Origin: Thiobacillus denitrificans
GTDB lineage: Bacteria; Pseudomonadota; Gammaproteobacteria; Burkholderiales; Thiobacillaceae
Direction: 5' to 3'
Assembly: GCF_001530125.1 (NCBI RefSeq)
Contig: NZ_LDUG01000048.1
Location: 1,933-65,932, forward strand
DNA: 64,000 nt
Shown: piece after piece, positions 18,743-28,343 of the stretch
Layout of the letters: every line of letters begins with the position of its first letter
Numbering within the stretch: the first letter of the stretch is position 1
Position numbers and translations under genes: made by a program
Notes under the pieces: model-generated
Database searches by the model: none
What the model was told of the DNA's origin: nothing
What the model saw: only the letters and a program-made list of their open reading frames with translations

Positions 18743-18893
18743 GCCGCACCGATCGCGGTTTGCCGGGTGTGTGCCGGCGTTTGCAGGTGTTGGTCCATGG
18801 TCGGGAAGTGGCAGGGGAAGGCCGAAGGGTATCAAAACCACCGGCAGGGCAGAACCACTTCGTATAATGCCGGCTTGCTGAAAGGGTTTTACC

Positions 18894-19640
18894 GTGTCCG
18901 TCGTCAATATTTCCTGCTACAAATTCGTCACCCTCACCGACCGCGAGGCGCTCAAGGCCGACCTCACCGCGCGCTGCCAGGCGCTCGGGCTGATGGGCAC
19001 CATCCTGCTCGCGCCGGAGGGCATCAACGTGTTCCTGGCCGGTTCGCGCGACGCCATCGACGCCATCGTCGCCACGTTGCGCGCCGACCCGCGCTTTTCC
19101 GACCTGCAGCCCAAGGAAAGCCTCTCCGTCGCGCCGCCATTCAGAAAAATGCGGGTGCGGCTGAAGCAGGAGATCATCACCATGAAGCATCCGCTGATCC
19201 GCCCGGAAGAAGCGCGCGCGCCATCGGTGGCGGCCGCCACGCTGAAGCAATGGCTGGATCGCGGCTGTGACGACGCAGGCCGCCCGGTGGTGATGCTCGA
19301 CACGCGCAACGACTACGAAGTCGCCGCGGGCAGCTTCGATGGCGCCGTCGATTACGACATCGGCATCTTCAGCGAATTTCCGCCACGCCTGGCCGAGCAC
19401 CGCGTCGACTATGCCGGCAAGACCGTCGTGTCATTCTGCACCGGCGGCATCCGCTGCGAAAAGGCCGCCATCCACATGAAGGCCATCGGCATTGAGCACG
19501 TGTACCAGCTCGAAGGCGGCATTCTCAAATACTTCGAGGAGGTGGGTGGCGCGCATTACCGTGGCGACTGCTTCGTGTTCGACGAGCGCGAGGCGCTAAG
19601 CGCGGATTTGCAACCGGCGGAGGGGAGGGTGCATCGCTAA
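18894..19640 (+). CDS. trhO: tRNA uridine(34) hydroxylase, rhodanese-type (TrhO/YceA)
   Basis: A 248-residue protein with an N-terminal ferredoxin-like acylphosphatase-type domain (about 1-95) and a rhodanese domain (about 110-220). The active-site loop [11 protein letters not shown] starts at Cys182. This matches TrhO, which hydroxylates U34 of certain tRNAs in an oxygen-dependent reaction giving 5-hydroxyuridine. Start: GTG 18894. The length is slightly shorter than the E. coli protein but is in the usual range for short-form family members. Confidence 0.9.
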   Translation: MSVVNISCYKFVTLTDREALKADLTARCQALGLMGTILLAPEGINVFLAGSRDAIDAIVATLRADPRFSDLQPKESLSVAPPFRKMRVRLKQEIITMKHPLIRPEEARAPSVAAATLKQWLDRGCDDAGRPVVMLDTRNDYEVAAGSFDGAVDYDIGIFSEFPPRLAEHRVDYAGKTVVSFCTGGIRCEKAAIHMKAIGIEHVYQLEGGILKYFEEVGGAHYRGDCFVFDEREALSADLQPAEGRVHR

Positions 19641-19777
19641 AGGGTTCAAGTCGGCCCTGGCAAGCTTTGTGACGCCAATAAACATCCATTCCCGTTGATT
19701 AAGACCAGCTCAGCGGGGGGCTTTTTCTTTCTGTGGTAGTTTGCAGTCTTAATATCTGGTCGTTGTGTTTGCATTCC

Positions 19778-21913
19778 ATGAGCCTGATTTTTATTAAGCG
19801 CAACAACCCGGATTGCCAGGCAACGGACCCTGGCCGTCAGACCTTATGGCTTGGCGCCACGGCCATCCTGCTCCTCGCCCTGACCGGCTGCGGTGGTGGG
19901 GGGGGTGGCGCCCCCGGCGCTCTAATTATCCCCGACAGAACACCCGTCAAGGTGGCGGTAATCGATCAAGGCTTTGACATCAACCATCCCGAAATCCGCG
20001 ATGCAGTGGTGGGTGCGATCGCTTGCACCCGCGTCATGCCGAGTGGGGCGGCCTGCGACACCACCACCAGCATGTTGAACAATACAGGTGATCCACACGG
20101 CACTTACGTCGCGCAAATCATTGCGGGAAAGACGGTGGGCTATACCGAAGATGCCGCCCTGCTCTTGGGCAAGGCTACCGATCTCTACGTAAGTGAGATC
20201 GCGGCTGCGACCAACTGGGCACTGGATTCTGGGGCGCGCATCGTCAACTACAGCCTGTATCCGATGTTTGAAGTTGACCCCTATATGCGTACTGCCTACG
20301 ACAACGCTGTCAACAAAGGCGCGGCACTCATTATGGCGGCAGGCAATAAAGCGATCAGCCTCTCGAACTATGCCTACAGCTACCCCTCGCTGTTCAGTAA
20401 TGCCGACTACACAGGCATTTCGCTCCTGGCCGGTGCGGGACTCGCCTCGGGCGGCACCTATGTGCTCCAGAGTTTCTCCAATTACCCTGGCGCTGACACC
20501 ACCATCCAGTCGCGTTTCCTGGTTGCGCTGACACCCGTCAATGTGATTGAAGCCGACGGATCAACAATCGCCACATTCAACGGCACATCCGCTTCGGCGC
20601 CCGTCATCAGTGCCGCCCTGACCAGCCTGCTGGCCCAGTGGCCACACCTCACGCCGCAACAAAGCACCGGCATCCTGCTGGACACGGCTGACCGTACATT
20701 TTCCGGTTATGACCCGTTCTATTTCGGCCAGGGCGTGCTCGACGCGGAGCGGGCATTGCAGCCTGTGGGCGTAACCGCACTGCCTACAGGCAATCAGGTT
20801 GGCGGTGCGTCATATTCCGTTGCCGGCACCCGGTTCGTACTGCCGGCGGCATTCGGTGACGCCGCGAGCAGCCTGTCGCTCGACGCGGCGATGTTCGACA
20901 GCTACGGCCGGGACTATTCGTTCAATCTGGCCAGCCAGCTGGGCCAGACCGACTTCTGGAAGACCGCCGGGCAGCACTGGATGGGGCTGCTCGCCGGCGA
21001 CACCCGCGAACATCGGGACAGCGGGCTTTTCACCAAGACATCATTTGACCAGCAAGGCGGCTTGACACAGTCTTATGCGGACTTCACGCCCGGGGACGGA
21101 CACCGCCTGAGCCTCATGCGTACCCGCGGGCGTTCACTGGAGAACGAGGCCGCGCCTGTACAAATGCTCTCGCTGACGGGCAACGGCGCGCTGGGCGCCT
21201 ACGATTGGCTCGACCGCGTTGGCGTCGCCTGGCAGCTGAATGGCAAGGCGCGTCTGGATGCCCGCACAACGCGCGCCACCGCCCCATCGGGCGGCATCTC
21301 TTCGGATGCATCCGCCTGGCGGCATGAGACCCGCTTGAGTTTTGAGCCTGATGCATCCACAAGCATCAGTGTTGGCCTGGCGCTGACGCAGGAGTCAGGG
21401 GCCGCAATGGGGACTTCAGGCACGGGGGCATTCGCACTGAACCAGTCGTTCTCTCAGGCGACCACGTTCAGGCTGCGGCACGACCTGGGTCGGCGCTGGG
21501 CAGCCTTTGGATCGGCAGAAATCGGCACCATGAAAGTGGCGGGCGAAACACTGCTCACGGATATCAGCAATGTGATGACCAGTGAGTGGGCGGCTGGCAT
21601 CGCGTGGCAGGGAGACGACCGCTCTTTTGGTCTGGCGCTCAGTCAGCCGCTTCGCGTAGATCATGCACGCGCCAGCTTTAACCTTCCGGTGGGGCGCTTG
21701 GCAGATGGTACGGTGCTGCGCCAGAGCCGGTCAGTCAGCCTGACGCCTACAGGGCAGCAGCTCAACCTGGAGTTGGCGTACCGGCAGCGCTGGGTCGGCG
21801 CAGGTGGCAGGCATTCTGCCCTGGGCCTGCATATGGTTTACGCACACGATGTGGGGCATGTCGCCGGCGCGCGCGCATTGACGCTCATGGGCAGTCACCG
21901 TTATCACTGGTGA
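19778..21913 (+). CDS. Subtilisin-like (S8) serine protease lipoprotein with C-terminal autotransporter-like region
   Basis: 711 residues from ATG 19778 (MSLIFIKRNN). A signal sequence ends in the lipobox LLALTGC, followed by a Gly-rich linker. The S8 domain has the full triad: Asp63 (VAVIDQGFD), His107 (DPHGTYVAQI), Ser271 (FNGTSASAPV), plus the oxyanion Asn in MAAGNKA. After about residue 440 there are amphipathic strands (FRLRHDLGRRWAAFGSAEIGTM...) and a final aromatic residue (GSHRYHW), as in outer-membrane barrels. This resembles SphB1-type surface lipoprotein autotransporter maturases. The frame also opens earlier, at 19733. No neighbour suggests a substrate. Confidence 0.8.
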   Translation: MSLIFIKRNNPDCQATDPGRQTLWLGATAILLLALTGCGGGGGGAPGALIIPDRTPVKVAVIDQGFDINHPEIRDAVVGAIACTRVMPSGAACDTTTSMLNNTGDPHGTYVAQIIAGKTVGYTEDAALLLGKATDLYVSEIAAATNWALDSGARIVNYSLYPMFEVDPYMRTAYDNAVNKGAALIMAAGNKAISLSNYAYSYPSLFSNADYTGISLLAGAGLASGGTYVLQSFSNYPGADTTIQSRFLVALTPVNVIEADGSTIATFNGTSASAPVISAALTSLLAQWPHLTPQQSTGILLDTADRTFSGYDPFYFGQGVLDAERALQPVGVTALPTGNQVGGASYSVAGTRFVLPAAFGDAASSLSLDAAMFDSYGRDYSFNLASQLGQTDFWKTAGQHWMGLLAGDTREHRDSGLFTKTSFDQQGGLTQSYADFTPGDGHRLSLMRTRGRSLENEAAPVQMLSLTGNGALGAYDWLDRVGVAWQLNGKARLDARTTRATAPSGGISSDASAWRHETRLSFEPDASTSISVGLALTQESGAAMGTSGTGAFALNQSFSQATTFRLRHDLGRRWAAFGSAEIGTMKVAGETLLTDISNVMTSEWAAGIAWQGDDRSFGLALSQPLRVDHARASFNLPVGRLADGTVLRQSRSVSLTPTGQQLNLELAYRQRWVGAGGRHSALGLHMVYAHDVGHVAGARALTLMGSHRYHW

Positions 21914-22459
21914 GCGGTCAAATATCGCAAGGGAACAGCGGTGACTGCTGCGACCGGATGATTCCAGCGGCGGGCTGTTCGCCGGGCCACTTGGCGCCTT
22001 GATGATCGTTTTGTGACTACGTCAGCGCGAATCGCCATTCAACCCAAAAACCGCAGTTGACCGCTCATCACCTCAATGGAAGCCGCGTGAATGCTGAGTT
22101 TTCCGCCTTCGGATGTGGCGTCCTCGCGCAATATGGGATGTGGCGTCCTCGCGCAATATGGGATGTGGCGTCCTCGCGCAATATGTTCGCGTTCACCTTT
22201 TGGGTGACAGCGCTACGCACCCGCTGGCACGTCTGGTCGCGCGCCTGCCTTTGTACCCGCAAAGGGTAGGCCGGATTCGTAAAGCCGCTAAAGCGGCAAC
22301 GACTCCGCTCTCGCGCCTCGTTGCAGGCCCCGGCCTGCCGCCTCGTTGCTTCGCCCTAAAGGACTCCGATCCACTATGGGCTGAAGCCCATGTGGAATCG
22401 TATGCGGCAGACACACGCCCAGACGCACCATCGGGCGCGTCCAACTGCGGTTTCCAGGT
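21914..22459. other. 546-base intergenic region with tandem repeats and low-complexity palindromes
   Basis: I see no supported gene. It contains the 25-base triple repeat at 22111-22185, a core ACCCGCAAAGGGTAGGCC at 22254 that resembles the repeat invading the downstream permease gene, and palindromic stretches (GGCTGAAGCCC, GCCGCTAAAGCGGC). Both ends carry related words (ACCGCAGTTGA near 22050; CCAACTGCGGTTT near 22441), suggesting insertion of foreign material between two short inverted copies. Confidence 0.5.
22111..22185. repeat. Three perfect 25-base tandem repeats
   Basis: The unit GGATGTGGCGTCCTCGCGCA plus ATATG occurs three times without a mismatch at 22111, 22136 and 22161. The unit is not a multiple of three and lies in non-coding DNA, so it could vary in copy number. 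Confidence 0.95.
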
Positions 22460-25183
22460 TCAATTCAGCGCGCGGATCGATTGCATTGGCGGCACGCGGG
22501 TGATGTGCCGCGTGGTGAGCCAGCCGCTCATGCCGACCAGCAGCGCCCCGCCCAGCGGCAGCACTAGCCACAGCCAGGGGTGCAGGCGCAGCGGCAGTTC
22601 GAACAGGCGGTCGGCGATCAGCGCCATGGCGATTTCGGCGCAGGCGCTGGCGAGCAGGCCGGCCAGCAATCCCAGTGCGATGAATTCGCTCCACAATCCC
22701 TTCGCCAGATACGCGCGCTGCGCGCCGAGGGTGCGCAGCAGCACGGCTTCCTGCTGGCGTGCGTCGAGGCTGGCCAAGAGGGTGGCGACGACCACGGCCA
22801 TGCCGGCGGCGAGCAAAAAGCCCAGCAGCAGCTGGATGGCGCCGATGATCTGCGCGAACACGGCTTCGATGTTGGCGATGAGCTTGTCGAGCGCGAGCAC
22901 GGTGATGCCGGGGAAGGTCCTGACGAAGCCGGGCAGCACGCCGGTGGCGTCCGGCGGCACGTAGACGCTGGCGATGGAACTGGCGGGCAGGGCGTCGAGC
23001 TGGCCGGGGGCGAAGATGACGAAGAAGTTGGGTTGCATCGAGTCCCACTTCACGCTGCGGATGCTGGTGATGCGCGCGGCGAGTGTCTGGTCGCCGACCT
23101 GGAAGCCGAGCTGGTCGCCGACGGCAAGATTCAGCCGTTCGGCCATGCCGGATTCGACCGAGATTTCTGCGGAAGGGTCGCTGCGCAGCAGCGGGGCACC
23201 CACCGGCGTGCCCTTTACGGGTGCTGCGGAAGGGTCGCTGCGCAGCAGCGGGGCACCCACCGGCGTGCCCTTTACGGGTGCTGCGGCGCGGCGCTCGCCG
23301 TGCCACTGCCCGGCCAGCACGGCATTGTTGGCGGGCAGGGTGGCGGTCCAGGTGAGGTTGAGCTCGCGCCGCAGGGTGTTGCTGTCGCGCGCGTCCTCGG
23401 GAAGCGTCTCGGCGATGGGCGCGCCGTTTTTGCTGACCAGGCGGCCGCGCACCATGGGGTAGAGCGCGGAGGCCTTGAGGCGATGCTGCGACAGGTAGGC
23501 GGCCACCGCTTCCTGCTGGTGCGGCGCGATGTTCACCAGGAAATAGTTGGGGGCTTCGGGCGGCAGCTGCTGTTGCCAGTCGGCGATGAGGTCGCTGCGC
23601 ACCAGCGCCAGCAGGGCCACCAGGAACAGCGCCAGGGTGAAGGCGCCGAGCTGCAGGGTGCTGTCGAAACGGTGGCGCAACAGTTGCGCGAGACCGAAGC
23701 GCAGCGGGCCGTGAGACATGCGCTGCACGCCGCGGCCGGCCACCAGCGCCAGCCGCGCCAGCAGGATCAGCACCCCGACCAGAGCGGCCAGCGCGCCGAC
23801 GAAGACGCCAACCAGCCTGGCGTCGCCCGCATACCAGGCGATCAGCCCCAGCAGCGCCGATCCGCTGACCGCCGCACTGATCCACGCGGCCACCGGCAGC
23901 GGCGGCAGGTCGCGCCGCAACACGCGCAGCGGCGGCACGTGGATCAGGCGCATCAGCGCCGGCAGGCTGGCGCCCGCCAGCGCCAGCAGGCCGCTGGCGA
24001 CGGCGACACCCACCGGCGCCAGGCCAAGTGACGGCAGACGGGTGGCGGCGTCCGGCAGGATCAGCCCCGCCAGCGCCTGCTGCATCAGGGCGCCGACCGC
24101 TACGCCGGCGAGGCTGCCCAGCAGCCCCAGCGTCAGCAGCTGGACGGCATAGAGCGTGCGCAGCTGCGCGGTGGTGGCGCCGAAGCAGCGCAGCAGCGCG
24201 GCCTGGTCGTAATGGCGCAGCGCGTGGTGGTGGGCCGCGATGGCGATCGCGGCCACTGACAGCAAGAGACTGATCAATGCAGTGAGCTGGATGTAGCGGT
24301 CGGCATTGGCGAAGGCGCCGCGCAGGGTTTCGACGCCTTCGCGCGAACCGATGAGGCGCTGGGTGCTGTCGAGTGCGGGTTTCAGCGCCGCGCTGAAGGC
24401 GGCGAGTTGATCGGGCTCGCCGGCAAACTGATAGAGATAGGTGAGCCGGCTGCCGGGCTGCAGCACGCGGGTTTGTTCGACCTCGTCGGCGCGCATGAAC
24501 ACGCGCGGGGCGAGGCCGAACACGCCGCCGAGCTGGCCCGGTTCTTCGGCCACGATGCCGGCGATGCGGAATGTGGCCTCGCCGATCTGCACGCTGTCGC
24601 CCACGCTGGCGGACAGCAGCGGCAGCAGCGACGGCTCGACGTAAATCGCGTCCGGCGGCGGCTGCGCCGGACGCGCGACGCCAGGCTCAAAGGGGCGGTC
24701 GGCGATGCGCACTACGCCGCGCAACGGATAGGCGGCGTCGACCGCGCGCAGGGTGGCGAGCTGGAAGGCGTCGCCACGGCTGACCATGCTGGCGAATTCG
24801 AGCGCCCGACTGGTTGCAAGCGGGCTTGTCTTGAGCGCACTAGTTTCAACGGCGGGGGCAGGCCAGTCCTCGATCGGACGCGGGCTGGTGACCAGCAGAT
24901 CGGCACCGAGAAAGCTGGCGCCCTGTTCGCTCATCGCGCGCTTGATGCGGTCGCCGAGAAAGCCGGTGGTGGACACGCTGCCGACGCCGATGATCAGCGC
25001 CAGCAGCAGTACGCGCCATTCGCCGCTGGCGCGTTCGCGCCGCAGCAGCCACAGGCCGAGCCGCAGCACCCGTAAAGGGTATGCCAAAGGTAGGCAATCC
25101 GCATCCAGCCTGCGGCTGGGCGGAATTGACACCGCCGGCGGGTACCCCGCTGCTGCGCAGCGACCCTTCCGCAGGAAAGTCAT
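22460..25183 (-). CDS. ybbP: FtsX-family ABC transporter permease (YbbP-like), with repeat insertions
   Basis: 907 residues. The start is fixed by an ATGA overlap with the stop of the upstream ATPase gene. The layout is MacB/FtsX-type: a first helix ([21 protein letters not shown]), a large periplasmic domain, then two blocks of helices ([44 protein letters not shown]). With YbbA it should form an ABC complex of unknown substrate; E. coli ybbA-ybbP is likewise divergent from tesA. Two oddities: about 38 residues right after the start codon come from a repeat, and residues around 635-672 are a perfect tandem duplication of 19 residues ([18 protein letters not shown] type) from the same repeat family on the other strand. 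Confidence 0.88.
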   Translation of the reverse strand: MTFLRKGRCAAAGYPPAVSIPPSRRLDADCLPLAYPLRVLRLGLWLLRRERASGEWRVLLLALIIGVGSVSTTGFLGDRIKRAMSEQGASFLGADLLVTSPRPIEDWPAPAVETSALKTSPLATSRALEFASMVSRGDAFQLATLRAVDAAYPLRGVVRIADRPFEPGVARPAQPPPDAIYVEPSLLPLLSASVGDSVQIGEATFRIAGIVAEEPGQLGGVFGLAPRVFMRADEVEQTRVLQPGSRLTYLYQFAGEPDQLAAFSAALKPALDSTQRLIGSREGVETLRGAFANADRYIQLTALISLLLSVAAIAIAAHHHALRHYDQAALLRCFGATTAQLRTLYAVQLLTLGLLGSLAGVAVGALMQQALAGLILPDAATRLPSLGLAPVGVAVASGLLALAGASLPALMRLIHVPPLRVLRRDLPPLPVAAWISAAVSGSALLGLIAWYAGDARLVGVFVGALAALVGVLILLARLALVAGRGVQRMSHGPLRFGLAQLLRHRFDSTLQLGAFTLALFLVALLALVRSDLIADWQQQLPPEAPNYFLVNIAPHQQEAVAAYLSQHRLKASALYPMVRGRLVSKNGAPIAETLPEDARDSNTLRRELNLTWTATLPANNAVLAGQWHGERRAAAPVKGTPVGAPLLRSDPSAAPVKGTPVGAPLLRSDPSAEISVESGMAERLNLAVGDQLGFQVGDQTLAARITSIRSVKWDSMQPNFFVIFAPGQLDALPASSIASVYVPPDATGVLPGFVRTFPGITVLALDKLIANIEAVFAQIIGAIQLLLGFLLAAGMAVVVATLLASLDARQQEAVLLRTLGAQRAYLAKGLWSEFIALGLLAGLLASACAEIAMALIADRLFELPLRLHPWLWLVLPLGGALLVGMSGWLTTRHITRVPPMQSIRALN
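23168..23281. repeat. Two perfect 57-base tandem copies inside ybbP
   Basis: Copies at 23168-23224 and 23225-23281 are identical. The unit starts TGCGGAAGGGTCGCTGCGCA and ends CCCTTTACGGGTGC; 57 bases equals 19 codons, so the ybbP frame is kept. The same words in the opposite orientation make up the ends of the element at 25068-25177. Confidence 0.95.
25068..25177. repeat. Repeat element at the 5' end of ybbP (same family as 23168-23281)
   Basis: It starts ACCCGTAAAGGGTATGCC and ends CCGCTGCTGCGCAGCGACCCTTCCGCA. Both ends match the 57-base unit in ybbP in inverse orientation, but here about 50 extra bases, including a small palindrome (CATCCAGCCTGCGGCTGGGCGG), lie between them. It begins four codons after the ybbP ATG and is translated as part of that protein. 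Confidence 0.85.
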
Positions 25184-25914
25184 GCGAGTGCCGCCTCGCG
25201 CATCTGGCCGGCGACCAGATGCAGCCGGCGCTGGCAGCGCGCCGCCAGTGCCTCGTCGTGGGTGACCAGGATCAGGGTGGTGTGGGCGGAGGCGTTGAGC
25301 TCGAACAGGAGTTCGATGATGCGCGCGCCGGTGTCGGCATCGAGGTTGCCGGTGGGTTCGTCGGCGAACACGATTTCGGGATCGGTGGCGAAGGCACGCG
25401 CGAGGGCGACGCGCTGCTGTTCGCCGCCGGACAGCTGGCGTGGCGTGTGCGCGGCGCGCGCGGCGAGGCCGACGCGGTCGAGCCAATGGGCCGCGCGTTC
25501 GCGTGCGTCGGCGCGGCCGGCCAGTTCCAGCGGCAGCAGGATGTTTTCCAGCGCGCTAAGCGCGGGCAGCAGTTGGAACGACTGGAACACGAAACCGATG
25601 CGGCCGGCGCGCAGGCGGGCGCGGGCATCCTCGTCGAGATCGCCCAGACGCTGGCCGAGCAGCATGATTTCGCCCGCCGACGGCTGGTCGAGTCCCGCCA
25701 GCAGGCCCAGTAGGGTCGACTTGCCCGAGCCGGAAGCGCCTGTGATGGCGAGCGTTTCGCCGGCTTTGACCGTGAGTTCGACTTCGCTCAGGATGGCGAG
25801 CGTGCCGTCGGCGGTGGTCACGCGCTGCGACAGGGCGCGGGCGATGACGACGCCGTGCGATTGCAATGCGCTGATTGATTCTGCAGGGAACTGGGCGCTG
25901 TCTGGGGGCGTCAT
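25180..25914 (-). CDS. ybbA: ABC transporter ATP-binding protein (YbbA/LolD-like)
   Basis: A 244-residue ATPase with Walker [12 protein letters not shown] near residue 60, Q-loop [17 protein letters not shown], signature [13 protein letters not shown], Walker [14 protein letters not shown] and the switch His in [11 protein letters not shown]. It belongs to the LolD/MacB/FtsE group that pairs with FtsX-type permeases, as the coupled ybbP gene shows. The stop overlaps the permease ATG (ATGA). It is divergent from tesA, with 28 bases between the start codons, so the two promoters must overlap. Confidence 0.92.
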   Translation of the reverse strand: MTPPDSAQFPAESISALQSHGVVIARALSQRVTTADGTLAILSEVELTVKAGETLAITGASGSGKSTLLGLLAGLDQPSAGEIMLLGQRLGDLDEDARARLRAGRIGFVFQSFQLLPALSALENILLPLELAGRADARERAAHWLDRVGLAARAAHTPRQLSGGEQQRVALARAFATDPEIVFADEPTGNLDADTGARIIELLFELNASAHTTLILVTHDEALAARCQRRLHLVAGQMREAALA

Positions 25915-25942
25915 TAAGATAGGGTCAGATTAAGGTGAGTGA

Positions 25943-26587
25943 ATGAATTATCGCGTATGGGTGCTGTTGTTGCTGGTGTGGCTGCCAGGCTGGGCGCTGG
26001 CCGGCTCGTGCACTGTGTTGATTGTCGGCGACAGCCTGAGTTCCGGCTACGGCCTTGCAGCGGGACAAAGCTGGGTGGATCTGCTCGACGCGCGCCTGAA
26101 AAAGGCCGCGCCGCTGCAAAAAAATCAGCAGTGGCGCGTGATCAACGCCAGCGTGAGCGGCGACACCACGCAGAACGGCCTGCAGCGCTTGAGGCCTGCG
26201 CTTGATCGACAGCAACCGCAAGGCGTGCTGATCGCGCTCGGCGGCAACGATGCCTTGCGCGGCACGCCGCCGGCGGTGATCCGGCAGAACTTGGTCACGA
26301 TGATCCGTCAGGCCAAGGCGGCGGGGGCTTGGGTGATTTTGCTGGATGCGCCGGTGCTGCCCAATTACGGCAAGCCGTATGCCGACGCGGTGGCAAAGCT
26401 GTATGTCGACGTGGCGCGCGCTGAGAAAATCATTCGTGTGCCGTGTTTTGTCTGCGACGTGGGCATCGCGCCCGGCATGATGCAGGCCGACGGCATCCAC
26501 CCGAACGAGAAGGCGCAGCCCCATATGCGCGATGCTGTGTGGCCGCACATCAAACTCCAACTGCGTTGTCCGGTGAAAAAGCCATGA
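25943..26587 (+). CDS. tesA: Periplasmic GDSL arylesterase / acyl-CoA thioesterase I (TesA-like)
   Basis: 214 residues with a cleavable signal peptide (WVLLLLVWLPGWALA, cut about residue 20). The SGNH hydrolase blocks are all present: Ser31 in GDSLSSGYG, Gly in NASVSGDTTQNGL, Asn in ALGGNDALRG, and the Asp/His pair in DGIHPNEKAQP near residues 183-186. E. coli TesA is a periplasmic thioesterase, protease and lysophospholipase. The ybbA/tesA divergent arrangement is widely conserved. The stop overlaps the ychJ start by 4 bases. Confidence 0.92.
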   Translation: MNYRVWVLLLLVWLPGWALAGSCTVLIVGDSLSSGYGLAAGQSWVDLLDARLKKAAPLQKNQQWRVINASVSGDTTQNGLQRLRPALDRQQPQGVLIALGGNDALRGTPPAVIRQNLVTMIRQAKAAGAWVILLDAPVLPNYGKPYADAVAKLYVDVARAEKIIRVPCFVCDVGIAPGMMQADGIHPNEKAQPHMRDAVWPHIKLQLRCPVKKP

Positions 26588-26967
26588 GTGGCGCGCGTTG
26601 CCCGTGCGGATCGGGGCGTCTCTATGCGGTCTGCTGCGGACCGCTTCACGCCGGTGCGCCGGCGCCGGATGCCGAGAGCCTGATGCGCTCTCGCTACAGC
26701 GCCTATGTGATGGGGTTGGAGGATTACCTGCGGGCGACCTGGCACTCCGATACCCGCCCCGCTGCAATCGAACTCGAAACCACGCCACCCCCGCGCTGGC
26801 TGGGTCTGGCAGTGAAGGCGCATACTCCCTTGGACGACAGTCATGCCACGGTGGAATTCGTCGCGCGCTACAAGCTCAATGGACGCGCATTCAGGCTGCA
26901 CGAAAGCAGCCGCTTCGAACGGGTGGACGGGCGCTGGCTGTATGTCGACGGCGAGATTCGCGACTGA
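26584..26967 (+). CDS. ychJ: YchJ-like protein with SEC-C zinc motif (UPF0225)
   Basis: 127 residues from ATG 26584 in an ATGA overlap with tesA. The N-terminal SEC-C-like motif CPCGSGRLYAVCCGPLHAG (C-x-C-x8-C-C) would bind zinc. The remainder is an NTF2-like domain with MRSRYSAYVMGLEDYLRATWH and FVARYKLNGRAFRLHESSRF. The family is conserved in proteobacteria but lacks an assigned function. Coupling to tesA suggests co-expression only. Confidence 0.88.
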   Translation: MSGARCPCGSGRLYAVCCGPLHAGAPAPDAESLMRSRYSAYVMGLEDYLRATWHSDTRPAAIELETTPPPRWLGLAVKAHTPLDDSHATVEFVARYKLNGRAFRLHESSRFERVDGRWLYVDGEIRD

Positions 26968-26994
26968 AGTTAGACGTACATTATGGTGCGCGCA

Positions 26995-27032
26995 CAATGA
27001 ACAAAACCCGCTTGCGCGGGCTTTGTTCATTG
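26995..27032. terminator. Bidirectional terminator-like hairpin between ychJ and the tRNA-His gene
   Basis: CAATGAACAAAACCCGC pairs with GCGGGCTTTGTTCATTG around a short loop, giving a stem of up to 17 pairs with A/T-rich flanks. It can end transcription from ychJ (+) and from the tRNA genes (-). Confidence 0.8.
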
Positions 27033-27044
27033 CGTGCAAATAGA

Positions 27045-27121
27045 TGGGGTGGACGATGGGGCTCGAACCCACGACAACAGGAATCACAATCCTGGACTCT
27101 ACCAACTGAGCTACGTCCACC
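27045..27121 (-). tRNA. tRNA-His (GTG)
   Basis: The minus strand folds into a full cloverleaf with anticodon GTG in ATTGTGATT, the T-loop GGTTCGAGCCC and an encoded CCA. The extra 5' G opposite the C discriminator, which is specific for tRNA-His, is present. Confidence 0.95.
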
Positions 27122-27158
27122 ATTGATGTTGTTGGCAATACCAACAACGGAAAAAACC

Positions 27159-27235
27159 TGGTCTGCCCGACAGGAATCGAACCTGTAACCCCCAGCTTAG
27201 AAGGCTGGTGCTCTATCCAGTTGAGCTACGGGCAG
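27159..27235 (-). tRNA. tRNA-Arg (TCT)
   Basis: Cloverleaf with acceptor CTGCCCG/CGGGCAG, anticodon TCT in CCTTCTAAG, T-loop GGTTCGATTCC and encoded CCA. It lies 37 bases upstream of tRNA-His on the same strand. Confidence 0.94.
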
Positions 27236-27279
27236 AGACACACTTCTCGGGCGCTATTCTTACTTGGGACAATTGGGGG

Positions 27280-27356
27280 TGGTCGGGGTGAGGGGATTCG
27301 AACTCCTGACATCCTGCTCCCAAAGCAGGCGCGCTACCGGGCTGCGCTACACCCCG
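27280..27356 (-). tRNA. tRNA-Pro (TGG)
   Basis: Cloverleaf with acceptor CGGGGTG/CACCCCG, anticodon TGG in CTTTGGGAG, T-loop AGTTCGAATCC and encoded CCA. First gene of the Pro-Arg-His tRNA cluster. Confidence 0.95.
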
Positions 27357-27488
27357 AAATCCTATTTATTCATTACAGCCGAATTCGGAGAAGCGAGACT
27401 ATACATTGCCGAATTGGCCGGGTCAATTTTTGCTTGAGTCGGAGGAGGGGTTCCGGGAAAATCACTCTTTTGCTTCAGGGTTGCCTTG

Positions 27489-28343
27489 ATGAGCGCACGA
27501 ATTCTAGACGGCAAGGCCATGGCCGACACCATCCTCGCAGTGATCCACGACAAGGTGGCCGAACGCGAGGCGCAGGGCAAACGCCGGCCCGGCCTGGCGG
27601 TGATCCTGGTGGGCGACGATGCCGCCTCGGCGGTGTACGTGCGCAACAAGAAGCGCGCCTGCGAACGCGCCGCCGTCACCAGCGTCTCGCACGACCTGCC
27701 CAGCGCCACCATGCAGGGCGAGCTGCTGGCGCTGATCGACACGCTGAATGCCGACCCTGCCATCGACGGCATCCTGGTGCAGCTGCCGCTGCCCGCGCAT
27801 ATCGACACGGAGACGGTGATCGAGCGCATCCGCCCCGACAAGGACGTCGACGGTTTCCACCCCTACAACATCGGCCGCCTGGCGGTGAAGATGCCGACGC
27901 TGCGGCCGTCCACGCCACGCGGCATCATGACGCTCTTGCGCGCCACCAACGAGGAGCTGCGCGGCAAGAATGCGGTAATGGTCGGCGCGTCCAACATCGT
28001 CGGCCGGCCGATGAGCCTGGAACTGCTGCTGGCCGGCTGCACCATCACCGTGTGCCACAGCGCCACGCGCGATCTGGAAAGCTTCGTGCGTTCCGCCGAA
28101 ATCCTGGTGGTGGGGGTGGGCAAGCCGCGCATGATTCCGGGTGACTGGGTGCGCGAGGGCGCGATCGTGATCGACGTCGGCATCAACCGCCTCCCCGACG
28201 GCAAGCTGGTTGGCGACGTCGATTTCGACGCTGCTGCGGAGCGCGCCAGCTGGATCACCCCGGTGCCCGGCGGGGTGGGGCCGATGACCGTGGCGACCCT
28301 GCTGGAAAATACGCTCGAAGCCGCGCTGATGCACAATCCTTAG
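27489..28343 (+). CDS. folD: Bifunctional methylene-THF dehydrogenase / methenyl-THF cyclohydrolase
   Basis: A 284-residue FolD of normal length. It interconverts 5,10-methylene-THF and 10-formyl-THF in one-carbon metabolism. Conserved: the substrate-site Y-x3-K ([11 protein letters not shown], near residue 50), [28 protein letters not shown], the NADP site [11 protein letters not shown] and the C-terminal [22 protein letters not shown] 27489 is chosen; an upstream TTG at 27486 would add one residue. It is divergent from the tRNA cluster. Confidence 0.96.
   Translation: MSARILDGKAMADTILAVIHDKVAEREAQGKRRPGLAVILVGDDAASAVYVRNKKRACERAAVTSVSHDLPSATMQGELLALIDTLNADPAIDGILVQLPLPAHIDTETVIERIRPDKDVDGFHPYNIGRLAVKMPTLRPSTPRGIMTLLRATNEELRGKNAVMVGASNIVGRPMSLELLLAGCTITVCHSATRDLESFVRSAEILVVGVGKPRMIPGDWVREGAIVIDVGINRLPDGKLVGDVDFDAAAERASWITPVPGGVGPMTVATLLENTLEAALMHNP

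Noticed and set aside
19641-19732. Riboswitch or terminator after trhO
   Set aside because: GC-rich T-run words (CAGCGGGGGGCTTTTTC) are present but no stable stem is clear by eye.
22374-23885. 503-residue minus-strand frame overlapping ybbP
   Set aside because: Arg/Ala-rich shadow of the GC-rich ybbP gene in another frame; no domain motif.
22580-24031. 483-residue plus-strand frame opposite ybbP
   Set aside because: Low-complexity Gly/Gln/His composition typical of antisense frames in high-GC genes; the minus-strand FtsX motifs are decisive.
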